From the NCBI GenBank assembly GCA_036939755.1, contig JALLAZ010000753.1, positions 1-16,550 on the forward strand: DNA of 16,550 nt. The letters are read 5' to 3'. Below are positions 15,603 to 16,550 of the stretch, one piece after another. Each line of letters begins with the position of its first letter. The stretch's first letter is position 1. The translations under genes were made by a program, and so were the position numbers. The DNA comes from Stephanodiscus triporus. Lineage: Eukaryota > Bacillariophyta > Thalassiosirophyceae > Thalassiosirales > Thalassiosiraceae. The notes below the pieces were generated by a model. That model did not search any database and was not told the DNA's origin. It saw only the letters and a program-made list of their open reading frames with translations.

Positions 15603-16094
15603 TGACCGATCTTCAAAGGAGCAGCATTCTAAGTACCACTGAGGGAGATCGCAAATTCAATCGCTTCGCGACGCCTGGGGAAAGGAACCCTTTTTGTGTT
15701 TCGGGGAATTTAAAAAGCGTTTTTTTTTTCTGGAGAGAACGCCAGAATAATCTCGTTTATGGTGCCCCAGCCACAACAGAACGGGATAATTACCAATTTT
15801 ACCACCACGACGCATGGGGATGACAGCTCATCAATTCCATGCCTGCCACCCAGGCCCAGAAGCAGGACACTCAAAACTGGCACTCGGCGTGAAACTAAGC
15901 AGCTCCTCCTCCTGCCGTCCTGGTGCTCGAGCGGTCCGCTATCATCGCTTCACGACACGAAACTTGCTGGAGAATCAAATGGGTGTTCCTTCCCTGGGAC
16001 GGAATTGCATGAAACCTGCATTGATGACAAAGAGACCACGAATAGTAGAGTCAGAGATGGGGTCCGCATAAAGAGGGAGTTGGTTCAGCGTGGG
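15603..16094. other. Intergenic region upstream of the ATPase fragment
   Basis: This would hold the promoter and 5' UTR of the second ATPase gene if that gene is real. A plus-strand frame at 15814-16071 (85 codons) has no recognisable motif. A T10 run lies near 15720. I see nothing else. Confidence 0.4.
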
Positions 16095-16379
16095 AGGCTT
16101 TTGCAAAATTCTCCCTTATGGGTTGTTTGGAGCATCCCTAGTGGCTGCGCGCTTCTTCTCTGCACAATGCGTGATTCAAACTCCGCCCTTGATGGCTCAG
16201 TTGGTGCATCCGTTATGAATGCAACGTTTCACCTTCACCTTCGCACCATGAGCTACACAAACTCCTCCCGTTTTGGCTTTCTTGGCGCATCCCTCATGGC
16301 TGCAGCGTTTCTCCTTCGCACCATGCGTGATGCAAACTTCGACTCTAACGGCTCCATTGACGCATCCCTCGTGGTTGCA
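16095..16379 (-). pseudogene. Second decayed CSHEGC zinc-repeat array, four units
   Basis: Reading down from 16379: CNHEGCVNGAVRVEVCITHG, then CSHEGCAKKAKTGGVCVAHG, then a unit starting CIHNGCTN with TGA stops at its ninth and sixteenth positions, then a fragment with SH, TAG and GCSKQPIREN that has lost its first Cys. Spacing is 25-27 codons, strand and type the same as the array at 14195-14919. No start codon or other domain is visible. These may be the two ends of one array split by the ATPase-bearing segment, or separate remnants. The rest of the window to 16550 shows no gene. Confidence 0.75.
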
Positions 16380-16550
16380 TGTTCGGTTGGATGGCCTCTG
16401 AGAATTTTCACAATGGGTGGACTATTACTACGTACTGCCTTATTATCCGTCGCGAGCAGGCAGGTGTGTGAACTCGCGCCCAACAAACTTTTTTGTTTTT
16501 TTTTGTCTCCCCTCGGGAGGCTCGTAGTACGTACAAAGTCTCGTAGATAC

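Overview
The window looks like nuclear DNA of a diatom or close stramenopile relative, probably a centric diatom. Four things suggest this: long intron-free genes; a P2B Ca2+-ATPase that carries a diatom-style plastid presequence with an ASAFAP-like motif; arrays of the C-x4-C-x9-C-x2-H (CSHEGC) repeat that I associate with stramenopile genomes; and many (GAC)n microsatellites inside coding DNA. No tRNA, rRNA, CRISPR array or bacterial operon structure was seen. The species assignment is inference.

Layout. 1-1073 is mostly non-coding, with one doubtful decayed frame. 1074-4652 (-) is a complete P2B-type Ca2+-transporting ATPase of 1192 aa. 5345-6183 (+) is a broken glycosyltransferase-like gene with at least four lesions. 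6184-7321 holds nothing I recognise. 7322-11032 (-) encodes a 1236-aa protein with two four-cysteine zinc ribbons resembling the Sjogren's/scleroderma autoantigen p27 type, followed by an internally duplicated, coiled-coil-like tail. 11033-11600 is a shared intergenic region between divergent genes. 11601-13596 (+) encodes a single-pass membrane protein with a long acidic, low-complexity domain; its frame changes at a run of 19 C.

The last 2.4 kb is a patchwork. Two decayed CSHEGC zinc-repeat arrays (14195-14919 and 16095-16379, both -) flank the 5' part of a second P2B ATPase gene (15083-15602, -). That fragment stops at a single undetermined base (N15082), which probably marks an assembly join.

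The most interesting signal comes from comparing the two ATPase N-termini. They match without gaps over 219 bp (about 12 differences), and the match starts at residue 69 of the complete protein, where its predicted plastid-targeting presequence ends. The second copy has a different leader with no signal peptide. The hydrophobic core of the first presequence is seven valines encoded by a (GAC/GTC)7 microsatellite. This suggests that a targeting module was gained or swapped in front of a duplicated Ca2+ pump. The intact genes show no sign of acting in one pathway; they look like independent eukaryotic neighbours.
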